Assembly (NCBI RefSeq): GCF_006740045.1
Contig: NZ_AP019749.1
Span: forward strand, 2,251,001 to 2,315,000
Length of the DNA: 64,000 bases
Reading direction: 5' to 3'
From: Comamonas terrigena NBRC 13299
GTDB lineage: Bacteria; Pseudomonadota; Gammaproteobacteria; Burkholderiales; Burkholderiaceae_C
Below, one piece after another: positions 47,848 to 56,097 of the stretch. Both the position numbers and the translations under genes were made by a program. Below the pieces are notes generated by a model. It made no database searches, had not been told where the DNA came from, and saw only the letters and a list, made by a program, of their open reading frames with translations. The first letter of the stretch is position 1. Every line of letters starts with the position of its first letter.

Positions 47848-48831
47848 TCAGGACGCGACGCCCAGCCCCGTGGCTTGCCGGACCACGCCACGGGTGGCGG
47901 GCTTTTCAAAGCGATAGAACAGATTGGGCTCCGAGACAATGAACATCCGGTCATCCGGTGCCAGGGTGATGCCCTCCGGCTGTGGAATCTTGTGCTCCAG
48001 GCCGTGCAGGCCGGACCACAGGGGCAGCAGGCTCACGGGGTCACCCTGCGGGGTGTACTCCACCACCATGGCGGACTCTTCGCTCAGCAGCAGCAGATTG
48101 CCTGTCGGCTCATGGGTGGTGACGGAAGCCAGGTCATTGATGAACAGCGCCCCCAGCCCGCGGGCGCTCCACTCCTTCACCGCCAGTTCGGCGGGGCGGG
48201 TGACAGCGCCAGAAGCGGCTATCTCGGGACTGCCTTCCACACTCAGCAGGCGCAGAGGCCATTTTTCCTGCCCCACCAGCAAACGCTGGTGGCGTGCGTC
48301 CCAGGACACGGCTTCCACTCCAAGGTTGTGGTGCAGCGACGTCAGCGGCATGGGCAACGGCTCGCGCGCCTGCACTGCTTGCGTATCGGGGCCGATGTTC
48401 ACCGCGTACAAGGTGTTGTTGCGCTCGTCCGAAAGCAGAAAGCGTTCACCGGCAATGTGGGTGATGCCTTCGGTATCTCGTGCACCGTGGATCGGGATGG
48501 TGCGCAGCACCTCCCCTTCCGTACTCAACTCCGCGATCTGTGCCGGACGGTTGGTGGTGGCAAACAAGGTGCCGGTGTGGGGGCTGAAGGTCAGTCCCGA
48601 CAGATTGTCCTCCAGTCCGACGACCTGCCGCGCCTGCACCACCGCCTGGTATTGCGGCAGCCACAGCGCCTGCGGATGCGCGGCATCTGCGCTCCAGGCA
48701 CTCTGCGCCCAGTAGTACGCGACGGCAGGCACCTGGAAATAGGCACCCATGATCAGCCCCACCGCCAACATCGCCAGTGCCAGACGGCGTAACCAACACC
48801 GCGCACGCGCAGCACAAACAACAGACAGCAT
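47848..48831 (-). CDS. SdiA-regulated (YjiK-type) beta-propeller protein
   Basis: The 327-residue protein has an N-terminal membrane anchor (about residues 14-34) followed by a periplasmic propeller: NLSGLTFSPHTGTLFATTNRP, GARDTEGITHIAGERFLLSDER, LGVEAVSWDARHQRLLVGQE, INDLASVTTHEPTGNLLLLSEES and PQPEGITLAPDDRMFIVSEP. This is the SdiA-regulated family, of unknown function. Monocistronic, convergent with the Bug gene. Confidence 0.85.
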   Translation of the reverse strand: MLSVVCAARARCWLRRLALAMLAVGLIMGAYFQVPAVAYYWAQSAWSADAAHPQALWLPQYQAVVQARQVVGLEDNLSGLTFSPHTGTLFATTNRPAQIAELSTEGEVLRTIPIHGARDTEGITHIAGERFLLSDERNNTLYAVNIGPDTQAVQAREPLPMPLTSLHHNLGVEAVSWDARHQRLLVGQEKWPLRLLSVEGSPEIAASGAVTRPAELAVKEWSARGLGALFINDLASVTTHEPTGNLLLLSEESAMVVEYTPQGDPVSLLPLWSGLHGLEHKIPQPEGITLAPDDRMFIVSEPNLFYRFEKPATRGVVRQATGLGVAS

Positions 48832-49067
48832 GACAAGGGCAAGAGCGAAACCAGGGCCTGCATCCTAGCGCCTGGTATTTACCCTTAAATATTCTGCGAT
48901 CAGTCTCTGTCAGCGCCCTCCCCAGCCGAGGATTGGAGTTGGGCCATGGCTGCAGGAGGCAAAGATGCCGCTCCAACACAGCCGCTGGATACAAAGACGC
49001 GGAGCTGACGCGCGTTATCGCCCACCAAGATTTGCTCAAGGAGTCCGCGCTGCCATACTGCCTGGCC

Positions 49068-49430
49068 ATGACCATCGCGCTCGCCACCTTGCTTATTTAT
49101 GCCAAAGACATGCAGCGCTCAGCGCGCTTTTATGCCGACCACTTCGGCTATGTCACCAGCTATGCCGTGGTCGATGGACTGATTGAGTTGAAACCGCAGG
49201 ACGGTGGGGCGGAAATTCTGATTCACCAGGCCGCCAAGAGCCTCAAGCTGGGCTCCGCTGCGCTGAAACTGTCGTTCAGCGTGCCCGATGTCGACCGGTT
49301 CGTCGCCACGGCTGCCGCTGCCGGGCTCGATTTCGGAACCATCCATCGGGCCAGGGGTTATGCGTTCGCCAATACCAAGGATCCCGACGGCAATTCCATC
49401 AGCGTGTCGAGCCGCCAATACCGTGCATGA
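49068..49430 (+). CDS. VOC-family (glyoxalase/bleomycin-resistance-like) protein
   Basis: The 120-residue protein from ATG 49068 has a paired beta-alpha-beta-beta-beta fold: LLIYAKDMQRSARFYADHFGY, VDGLIELKPQDGGAEILIHQ, LSFSVPDVDRFVATAAAAG and ANTKDPDGNSISVSSR. The usual C-terminal Glu ligand is replaced (NSISVSS), so metal-dependent catalysis is uncertain. The frame is open upstream to 48933, but that part is not family-like. Confidence 0.8.
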   Translation: MTIALATLLIYAKDMQRSARFYADHFGYVTSYAVVDGLIELKPQDGGAEILIHQAAKSLKLGSAALKLSFSVPDVDRFVATAAAAGLDFGTIHRARGYAFANTKDPDGNSISVSSRQYRA

Positions 49431-50007
49431 CACCTCGCGTGTCTATACAAGGTATCCGGTCAGGACATTTTCCCTGGGTGGAGCACGGCAGCATATATAG
49501 TCGGACTCCTTGCCCGCCCACCATGGCGACAGTTGATGCATTCACCTTCCCACGTTGTAGGCAGGTATTGCTTCCAGGCAGCTATCGCCCACGGTGAAGG
49601 CGAAAGCCAAAATTCTTTTGTCTGTCGAGCGGCCTTTGTGGGCTTGGTCGGAAGGAGTCATCCATGCTGGTTCGGCCCCTGCTATCTAAGCCCGCTGATC
49701 TGAACGACTGCAGCACATCCAGCCAAACGCCACAGGCATCTGTTCTGCCCAGCGGCTGTCAGCCATCCATGCCGCCCGTTGGTTTCTGGGCAAAAAACCT
49801 TCTTTTCAGGAAATCCCGTACCGCAGTGCGTGCAAAGATGCTGCATGTGGATGCTGAAGCGGTAATGTCCTGGATTTTAAATGGACATGGAATCTATCCT
49901 CCAAATGGATTCAAGTCTTCAGTTTCCCCAAGCTTATTAATATTAATTAATGTGAAAAACCAAATAAAGGGTATGTACTGCACGTCTCCGCACATCTGCA
50001 TGCAAGA
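49431..50007. other. Intergenic region, no gene seen
   Basis: The sequence is GC-rich at the left and AT-rich at about 49900-49970 (TTATTAATATTAATTAAT), where the promoter of the sensor gene is likely. An ORF at 49664-50011 crosses the composition change and has no protein character. Confidence 0.4.
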
Positions 50008-52527
50008 ATGAGACGCACGCTCACTATGGCCCAATGCTCCATGCTTCCCCATCGCCCTCCTCTTCATGCTTGGAGCCGTGGTGGCCGACTGCAACTCTTG
50101 ATCTGCATGGTGGCTTATATCCTGGGCTTCGCCTGGTGGAGTCCGACCCGGGCGCAGAATGCGGCGCATCAGCGTCCGGACGTTCTGATATTGCTCTCCT
50201 ACCATCCCGGGCACAGCTGGGAAGACCGAATCCTGGCAGGCATAAACGAATGGCAGGGCAATGGTGAATCCCGGCCCATTTTTCATACGGAATGGCTGGA
50301 CAGCAAACGTCTTCCTGGCCCGGCCCAATATGACAATGTCCTGAATTACCTCACACAGAAGTACATCGACAAACGTTTCGATCTGGTGCTGACGGTTGAC
50401 GACAATGCGCTCGCTTTCGTCGCGCGCAATCCCCAGATCTTCGGCAATCCCCCTGTTGTGTTCAGCGGGATCAATGGCAGTCCTGGCGATCTCATCGGCA
50501 ACATGACCGAAGTGACGGGCATCCTTGAACGTTTTGATCTGTCACGCACGCTGCACACAGCACTGTCACTCCATCCCGGCACTCGGCGTCTTGTCTTCGT
50601 CACACCTGAAGATGATGTGGGCGTCAGCATGCGCAACGACATCAATACGGTGATGGCTCTGGAGCCCGCAGGCCCTATCGTGGAGCATTGGATAACGCCT
50701 GAGCTTCTGGCCATCAAAGACAGGCTGAAAGAAAAAACGCAGGAGACCTTGCTTTTTGTTTTGGGAGCGATTCCTGCCAGGAAAGGCTTCCCCCCGCTGG
50801 AGCCTGAAGAAGCCGTGTCTTTCGTGCGTGCTGCCACCGATTTGCCGGTCTACACCGATTTGGATACCTCGGTGGGAAAAGGTGCGGTCGGCGGATACAT
50901 GGACAGCGGAATTGAAACCGGCCGACTGCAAGCAGCCATGGCGCAGAAGGTCTTGTCTGGCATTGCCCCTTCCCAGATACCGTACGTTCGAAAAACACCT
51001 TTGGCTCTGGTTTTCGATTACCTTGAATTGCAACGCCTGGGCCTGAGCAAACAGGATCTTCCCTCGGGCAGCACTTTCATCAATGAACCCGCTTCGATAT
51101 TCGATTCAAAATATCGCAAGCCATTGATCATCTTCTCGGTCATCATTGCCACGCTGATCGCCTGTCTCGCCGCCCTGGTCATCCGAAGCCGGGTGCTGGC
51201 TGACCGTCAACGCGCCTTGCGCTACCAAGCCACGCACGACGACCTCACCGGACTGCCCAATCGCCACGAATTGCCGCAGTTATTCCGGCAATTCGACCGT
51301 ACCGCCGAGCGTGAACCAGTCGCGCTGGTGATGCTCGGCCTGAACCGTTTCAAGCTCCTGAACAGCACCTACGGCCATGCTTTTGGCGACACCGTAGTGC
51401 GCGCGGTGGCGGATCGCTTGAAGGCCTGGTGCTCCAGGCATGAGGCCTTGTCGCGCTTCGGTGGCGACTCATTCGTCATCGTTTCACGCCTGGGTGACGA
51501 TGGCGCATTGAATGACTTGTGCACACGTTGCGAGGACTTGTTCAGCACCCCCCTCAGTATCAACGGACAGCATATATCCGTTTCTGCTGCCTTTGGCATC
51601 AGCATTGCCAATCCGCCGCAGATCAACCTCGAAAATATGCTGCGCGAAGCAGATACGGCAATGTACGAGGCGAAGCGCAGCGGAAACACGCATGTGGTGA
51701 CTTTTGACCGCTGCCTGTTCGAGCGTTCTGCACGCCAGTTCCAGATCGAATCGGCTCTTCCCGACGCCATCGCAAAGGGTGATATCGAAATCTATTACCA
51801 GCCGATAATAGATACGCAACGCGGTTGCATCGCCGGATTTGAAGCATTATCGCGCTGGAAACATCCTGAACTGGGGATGATTCCTCCCCCCGAATTCATA
51901 CTTGCTGCCACAGATTCAGGCCATATCTCCAAGCTGACGCAATATGTGTTGCGCCAATCCTGTGAGGCCTTTCGCCCTCATCTCGCCAACCCTGAATGCC
52001 CCTACCTGGGCGTTAATATTTCGGTAAGTGATATCTATACGGGGGATCTGCCAAACCGCCTGGCTGAAATATTGAAAGAAACAGGCATGCCCGCCAGCCG
52101 TTTGATTCTGGAGGTGACGGAAGACATGCTGCTGCACGATGAAAATTCAGCGATCGAGGTATTGGCGCAAATCCGCTCCCAAGGCGTACGCATCGCCATC
52201 GACGACTTTGGTACCGGTTATTCATCGATGGGCTATCTTTCGAAATACCAGGTGCATCTCATCAAGATTGATCGTAGCTTTGTGCAGAATATCGCCACAT
52301 CCTCTCAAGATCAGAAGATTGTGCGTGCCATTTCCTCCATGGCCAGAGACCTGGAGTTAAGCATCATTACCGAGGGTGTGGAAACCACCGAACAATCCGA
52401 TCTGCTCCGGAAAATGGGGTGCCTGCTGCAGCAAGGTTATCTGTTTGGCAAGCCACAGCCGGCCGCACAATGGGCGGTGAACGCCAACCGGGCGCCTGCG
52501 GGCCGGGCCACCCAATCTGTGCACTGA
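50008..52527 (+). CDS. Periplasmic-sensor GGDEF-EAL protein, likely cyclic-di-GMP phosphodiesterase
   Basis: The 839-residue protein has a signal/anchor helix near residues 28-48. A periplasmic ABC-substrate-binding-like sensor covers about 55-345 (PDVLILLSYHPGHSWEDRIL, VVFSGINGSPGD), and a membrane helix covers 372-393. In the GGDEF domain the active-site loop is GGDSF (485-489), which probably lost activity. The EAL domain is intact: E612-A-L, D732-D-F-G-T-G, K753-I-D-R and E789-G-V-E-T. It should degrade cyclic di-GMP in response to a bound periplasmic ligand. A gene for a degenerate EAL protein is convergent. Confidence 0.88.
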   Translation: MRRTLTMAQCSMLPHRPPLHAWSRGGRLQLLICMVAYILGFAWWSPTRAQNAAHQRPDVLILLSYHPGHSWEDRILAGINEWQGNGESRPIFHTEWLDSKRLPGPAQYDNVLNYLTQKYIDKRFDLVLTVDDNALAFVARNPQIFGNPPVVFSGINGSPGDLIGNMTEVTGILERFDLSRTLHTALSLHPGTRRLVFVTPEDDVGVSMRNDINTVMALEPAGPIVEHWITPELLAIKDRLKEKTQETLLFVLGAIPARKGFPPLEPEEAVSFVRAATDLPVYTDLDTSVGKGAVGGYMDSGIETGRLQAAMAQKVLSGIAPSQIPYVRKTPLALVFDYLELQRLGLSKQDLPSGSTFINEPASIFDSKYRKPLIIFSVIIATLIACLAALVIRSRVLADRQRALRYQATHDDLTGLPNRHELPQLFRQFDRTAEREPVALVMLGLNRFKLLNSTYGHAFGDTVVRAVADRLKAWCSRHEALSRFGGDSFVIVSRLGDDGALNDLCTRCEDLFSTPLSINGQHISVSAAFGISIANPPQINLENMLREADTAMYEAKRSGNTHVVTFDRCLFERSARQFQIESALPDAIAKGDIEIYYQPIIDTQRGCIAGFEALSRWKHPELGMIPPPEFILAATDSGHISKLTQYVLRQSCEAFRPHLANPECPYLGVNISVSDIYTGDLPNRLAEILKETGMPASRLILEVTEDMLLHDENSAIEVLAQIRSQGVRIAIDDFGTGYSSMGYLSKYQVHLIKIDRSFVQNIATSSQDQKIVRAISSMARDLELSIITEGVETTEQSDLLRKMGCLLQQGYLFGKPQPAAQWAVNANRAPAGRATQSVH

Positions 52528-52647
52528 CCTGCCTGGAGCGTCGGTCTGTGCGACATTGGCCTCAAGTCCTCCATGTCCATGGCCACACCTGGCATCGCAT
52601 GGTGCATGGCCGCCGCCGCAGCAGCAAGACCGGCAAGTGCGCACGGA

Positions 52648-53409
52648 TCATATTTCTTGCTGATTGGCCCTGAAACCTAGAACATCACCCGATAGCATAT
52701 CGCATTGATTTTTTGCGAAATATTCAAACTGTTCAAGATTGTTTATGTCTTTTATCAAGACCTCCACCTTGAGCATTTTCGCAAGCGCCATGATATTGGA
52801 GAATATAAGCTGGTCTGTTTTGTTATGAAAAATAGACTCTATAAACTCCCCGCCAATGGTGATCCTGTCCACCGGGACTTCTTTCAGTCTGTGAAGCGAC
52901 GAATATTCGGTCCCAAAATTGTTGACTGAAATTTTCACGCCCATGCTGCGCAAGGCTTTGATGCCATTGATCAGCGTGCAATCTATTCTGGGTAAGCTGG
53001 CGATTTCATCCACCTCCAGGTATAGTTTGGAAGTGTCAATTTGGCTTTTATTCAGAATGCGTCTCAGAAAATCTATTCCGTAATTTCTGATGACCGCATC
53101 AAGATGGAATGCAATGCTCAGCTTCCAGTCCTGCTTCTCTTCTTCTTTTTCCCAGCGAGAAATCTGACTGCATGCCTCAGCAAAGGACCAGGCGCTCTCC
53201 AATGCAGATGAGGTGCCGCTGGCTGGCGGAATGAGTAAGTCCTTCACGGAGTTGATGATTCGATTGCATCTGGCGTGGTGCAATTCGGCGGCCATTCCAG
53301 TTATGCAGAACCTGCTGTCAACCATGGGTTGAAAATTGAAAAACAATTCTTCTTTATTTATTCTGGAACACTGCCTCTCTTTCGCTGCAAGCACTTCTCT
53401 TTTCATCAT
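52648..53409 (-). CDS. Degenerate EAL-domain protein
   Basis: The 253-residue protein follows the EAL fold from FFNFQPMVDSRFCITGMAAELHH to the end, but every catalytic signature is lost. EAL is AEL, the DDFGTGYSS loop is NNFGTEYSS, the KIDRSF segment is ITIGGEF and EGVET is IKDIN. It cannot hydrolyse cyclic di-GMP by the known mechanism and may instead bind protein or nucleotide, as YcgF/YdiV-type EAL proteins do. It is AT-richer than its neighbours and convergent with an active EAL gene, with an XRE regulator divergent upstream. Confidence 0.82.
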   Translation of the reverse strand: MMKREVLAAKERQCSRINKEELFFNFQPMVDSRFCITGMAAELHHARCNRIINSVKDLLIPPASGTSSALESAWSFAEACSQISRWEKEEEKQDWKLSIAFHLDAVIRNYGIDFLRRILNKSQIDTSKLYLEVDEIASLPRIDCTLINGIKALRSMGVKISVNNFGTEYSSLHRLKEVPVDRITIGGEFIESIFHNKTDQLIFSNIMALAKMLKVEVLIKDINNLEQFEYFAKNQCDMLSGDVLGFRANQQEI

Positions 53410-53514
53410 AAAAACAAATTTTTATTCCGCGCAGAATTGTTATAAATACATTCCAAACTGAGATATTGCCCTGTGGGGTGGTCCAGACTGATAATTTTAT
53501 ATATTTTTTACAAT

Positions 53515-53529
53515 ATCCCATTTTGGGAT
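53515..53529. promoter_or_regulatory. Inverted repeat, candidate operator of the XRE gene
   Basis: ATCCCA / TGGGAT with a 3-base spacer lies in the 170-base AT-rich region between the divergent degenerate-EAL and XRE genes. It is 54 bases before the XRE start and just after a TATATATTTTTTACAATAT stretch. The symmetry suits an XRE dimer. Confidence 0.5.
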
Positions 53530-53582
53530 TTGTTAGAATTTGTTTGAAAATTCAGTTATCTTAAAATTTGCAATGACCACCA

Positions 53583-53858
53583 TTGAATCTCTTGCATGTG
53601 GATCGCGAAAAAAAGCTTCGTAGTGTATTGCGTGAAGCAAGAGAGCGCCAAAGACTGTCGCAGAAACAACTTGCGGACCGATTGTATAAACCACAGTCTT
53701 TTATTTCAAAAATAGAGTCCGGAGAGAGAAACCTGAATGTCGTGGAGTTCCTGGAGCTATGCGATGCAATGAATGTGGATGCGGTTGAAATCATCAGCGA
53801 AGTGCGAGAAGCCAAAGATTTGATCTTTCCATGGAAAGAAAAGATCAATTACTATTGA
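53583..53858 (+). CDS. Small XRE-family HTH regulator
   Basis: The 91-residue protein is almost entirely one HTH_3 domain: LREARERQRLSQKQLADRLYKPQSFISKIESGERNLNVVEFLELCDAM. No ATG opens the frame. TTG at 53583 is used here; TTG 53592 or GTG 53598 would also preserve the domain, and none has a clear ribosome site. Divergent from the degenerate EAL gene, it may regulate that gene and itself through the inverted repeat at 53515. Confidence 0.75.
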   Translation: MNLLHVDREKKLRSVLREARERQRLSQKQLADRLYKPQSFISKIESGERNLNVVEFLELCDAMNVDAVEIISEVREAKDLIFPWKEKINYY

Positions 53859-54460
53859 GCGCATCCATGCAAAGCTTCGTTTGTTATATGGAATATATCC
53901 CTATAAAATTTCAGATTAATTCAAAAAAACAGGGAAACCAGAGTTAGGTTCAATAACAGTAGCCTGTTCCGCTGCGGCCCTGTGTTGCCACAGCATTCGG
54001 AAGGCTGGCGTCTTCTGGATGTGACGCATGCCACGGTGCGGGCGGCTTTTCCCAGAAAATTCTTCCGCAAGCGCACTCTTGCGGCAGCTGCCCTCTCCGG
54101 GTATGCATGGCGTGAAGGCGCATGCGGTGGCAAGACATGGTTTTCAGGGCCTAAACCATGGGCGGCTGCACGGCGCTTGGCAGCGCAATGCTTTGCCGCT
54201 TGCCGCTTGCCGCTTGCCGCTTCTTGCTGCTCAAGGCGCTTGCGCAATGTCCGCCCCACTTCCCTTCGTTATCCCACTCTTCATCGCACCAAACCAGCCG
54301 CGGCGCACCATGACGGCTGCAGCTTGGCCGAAGGGTGATCCAGGCTATGCCGCCTCGCCCTCCTCCCGAGCGCATGGCAGCACAGGACGGCAGCCACCCG
54401 GCCTGGCATCTCCATGCATGGAGAAGATGTCTGCTTCCCCAGGGCCGAAGCGTGACAAAG
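53859..54460. other. Intergenic region before the tRNA-Val cluster
   Basis: No supported gene is seen. The first about 80 bases continue the AT-rich island and then composition returns to GC-rich. It contains a short tandem repeat at 54194-54221. Confidence 0.4.
54194..54221. repeat. Tandem heptamer repeat
   Basis: Four perfect consecutive copies of TGCCGCT occur in noncoding DNA. Confidence 0.8.
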
Positions 54461-54494
54461 AAAAAAGCCTCTTGAACCGGAGTTCAAGAGGCTT
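54461..54494 (-). terminator. Intrinsic terminator of the tRNA-Val operon
   Basis: On the minus strand a 13-base perfect stem (AAGCCTCTTGAAC / GTTCAAGAGGCTT) with a 4-base loop is followed by a run of Ts. It ends five bases from the CCA of the last tRNA. Confidence 0.92.
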
Positions 54495-54498
54495 GTGT

Positions 54499-54573
54499 TG
54501 GTGGGTGATACATGGATCGAACATGTGACCCCTGCCGTGTGAAGGCAGTGCTCTACCGCTGAGCTAATCACCC
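54499..54573 (-). tRNA. tRNA-Val (CAC), third in transcript
   Basis: The 75-base cloverleaf includes an encoded CCA. The acceptor is GGGTGAT / ATCACCC, the D-arm TAGCTCAGCGGTAGAGCA, and the anticodon stem CTGCC / GGCAG has loop TTCACAC giving anticodon CAC. The T-loop is TTCGATCC. It is identical to the two copies at 54609 and 54718. Confidence 0.95.
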
Positions 54574-54608
54574 GGTGTGCAGACCCGTACAGGTCTGCAC
54601 TGAAATTG

Positions 54609-54683
54609 TGGTGGGTGATACATGGATCGAACATGTGACCCCTGCCGTGTGAAGGCAGTGCTCTACCGCTGAGCTAATCACCC
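54609..54683 (-). tRNA. tRNA-Val (CAC), second in transcript
   Basis: Identical to the copy at 54499, including CCA. The spacer to the next tRNA forms a hairpin (GTGCAGACC / GGTCTGCAC), a likely processing signal. Confidence 0.95.
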
Positions 54684-54717
54684 GATGTGCAGACCGGACA
54701 GATCTGCACTGAAATTG

Positions 54718-54792
54718 TGGTGGGTGATACATGGATCGAACATGTGACCCCTGCCGTGTGAAGGCAGTGCTCTACCGCTGAGCTAATCACCC
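54718..54792 (-). tRNA. tRNA-Val (CAC), first in transcript
   Basis: Identical to the other two copies, with encoded CCA. The spacer to the second copy also forms a GTGCAGA / TCTGCAC hairpin. Confidence 0.95.
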
Positions 54793-55042
54793 CTTTCGTT
54801 CAGATTTACACAGTATTGTGCTGATCCGGCGAAGCTGAGATTCTAGCATCAAGTGCGCACCACTTTTGGAAAGTGCTCAGCTTTTTGCTAGCACCGCTGC
54901 CAGTCTGCATGTTTGTGCCCCGCGCATACTGCTGCCCGCACGGCGCAAGGAATCCAATGCTCCGGCGCCATGCATGGGGCAAGAGGAGGCGCCCATGGTG
55001 CGCATGCAGCGCACACCGAAAGGCCAAGGCGGCGGCGCCAAC

Positions 55043-55074
55043 AAAAAAGCCTCCTGACCGAAGTCAGGAGGCTT
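55043..55074 (-). terminator. Intrinsic terminator of tRNA-Pro
   Basis: On the minus strand an AAGCCTCCTGAC / GTCAGGAGGCTT stem with loop CGAA-type is followed by six Ts. Confidence 0.9.
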
Positions 55075-55080
55075 ATCGTA

Positions 55081-55157
55081 TGGTCGGAATGGCGGGATTC
55101 GAACTCGCGACCCCTTGCACCCCATGCAAGTGCGCTACCAGGCTGCGCTACATTCCG
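55081..55157 (-). tRNA. tRNA-Pro (GGG)
   Basis: The 77-base cloverleaf has encoded CCA. The acceptor is CGGAATG / CATTCCG, the anticodon stem CTTGC / GCAAG has loop ATGGGGT giving anticodon GGG, and the T-loop is TTCGAATC. It lies directly downstream of the MerR gene of the ihfA-pheST block. Confidence 0.95.
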
Positions 55158-55187
55158 AAGACTTGAATTATATACACATTTTTCGGC

Positions 55188-55616
55188 CTACAGCGCCAAA
55201 AGCGAACGAATCTGCAAAAGCTCGTGGCGGACCTGCTCCAAAGAGGCTGCTGTTGCCCCGCCCTCCTGGCGCAGCAGCTGATCCAGCAGCAGTTGGGTTT
55301 GCAGGTTGGCGTCAGCCGGCGCGGCCGCCACGGCATCCACCCGCCCGGATGTCGCCTCCTCGCCAGCGTGCGCACGCAGCTGGTTGCGTGCTCCCTGGAT
55401 GGTGAACCCCTCGTCGTAGAGCAGATTGCGGATGCGGCGCACCATCAGCAGCTCGTGGTGCTGGTAGTAGCGGCGATTGCCACGCCGCTTCATGGGGCGC
55501 AGCTGCACAAACTCCTGCTCCCAGTAGCGCAGCACATGGGGCTTGACATCACACAACAGCGCAACTTCGCTGATCGTGAAATAACGTTTGGCAGGGATGG
55601 GAGGAAGGTTGGCCAT
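55188..55616 (-). CDS. MerR-family transcriptional regulator
   Basis: The 142-residue protein has an N-terminal winged HTH (YFTISEVALLCDVKPHVLRYWEQEF, RRYYQHHELLMVRRIRNLLYDEGFTI), then a short C-terminal helix for dimerisation (LLLDQLLRQEGG). It lacks metal-binding cysteines. A MerR gene after ihfA is conserved in many proteobacteria. It is the last gene of the thrS-to-ihfA block. Confidence 0.9.
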   Translation of the reverse strand: MANLPPIPAKRYFTISEVALLCDVKPHVLRYWEQEFVQLRPMKRRGNRRYYQHHELLMVRRIRNLLYDEGFTIQGARNQLRAHAGEEATSGRVDAVAAAPADANLQTQLLLDQLLRQEGGATAASLEQVRHELLQIRSLLAL

Positions 55617-55719
55617 AAACCGATGGTTGCGAACGCAGGCGTGCCAAACAAAACAAGCGCCCTAGCCTACCGCAGCTTGTGCAATAGACCAAGAGCGCTT
55701 GTACAAGGTACCGAGAGCT

Positions 55720-56067
55720 TTAGAGCTGAACTGGCGTGCCGCCGCCCTCTGCGCCCTGAATCTGTTCCTTGAGCTTGGAACTGGCGTGGAAGGTGACCAC
55801 GCGGCGAGCGTCGATGGGAATCAGCTCGCCGGTGCGTGGATTGCGTCCCGGGCGCGGCGCCTTGGTGCGGATCTGGAAGTTGCCGAAACCCGACAGCTTC
55901 ACATCATCGCCATCGACCAGACTTTTGGAGATCAGGTCGAAGAACGCATCCACCATTTCCTTGGATTCGCGCTTGTTCAAGCCGATCTGATCGAACAGCA
56001 GTTCGGCCAATTGCGCTTTGGTCAGGGCGGAGGACGCCTCTGCGCCATCATCTGCAAATTCGATCAT
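55720..56067 (-). CDS. ihfA: Integration host factor alpha subunit
   Basis: The 115-residue protein has the HU/IHF fold: [55 protein letters not shown] with the minor-groove arm proline, and [16 protein letters not shown]. It bends DNA as a heterodimer with IhfB. It is somewhat longer than the usual about 100 residues, with an acidic N-terminal extension and a C-terminal tail. It lies 30 bases after pheT, the standard order. Confidence 0.95.
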   Translation of the reverse strand: MIEFADDGAEASSALTKAQLAELLFDQIGLNKRESKEMVDAFFDLISKSLVDGDDVKLSGFGNFQIRTKAPRPGRNPRTGELIPIDARRVVTFHASSKLKEQIQGAEGGGTPVQL

Positions 56068-56097
56068 TTCAGGCTCCTTGGGAAATGACGCGGCACA

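Noticed and set aside
49664..50011. 115-codon ORF before the GGDEF-EAL gene
   Set aside because: It has no protein character and overlaps the probable promoter.
54194..54221. Heptamer tandem repeat as a possible CRISPR or phase-variation tract
   Set aside because: It has no spacers, is not within a gene and has only four copies. No CRISPR array is present anywhere in the window.
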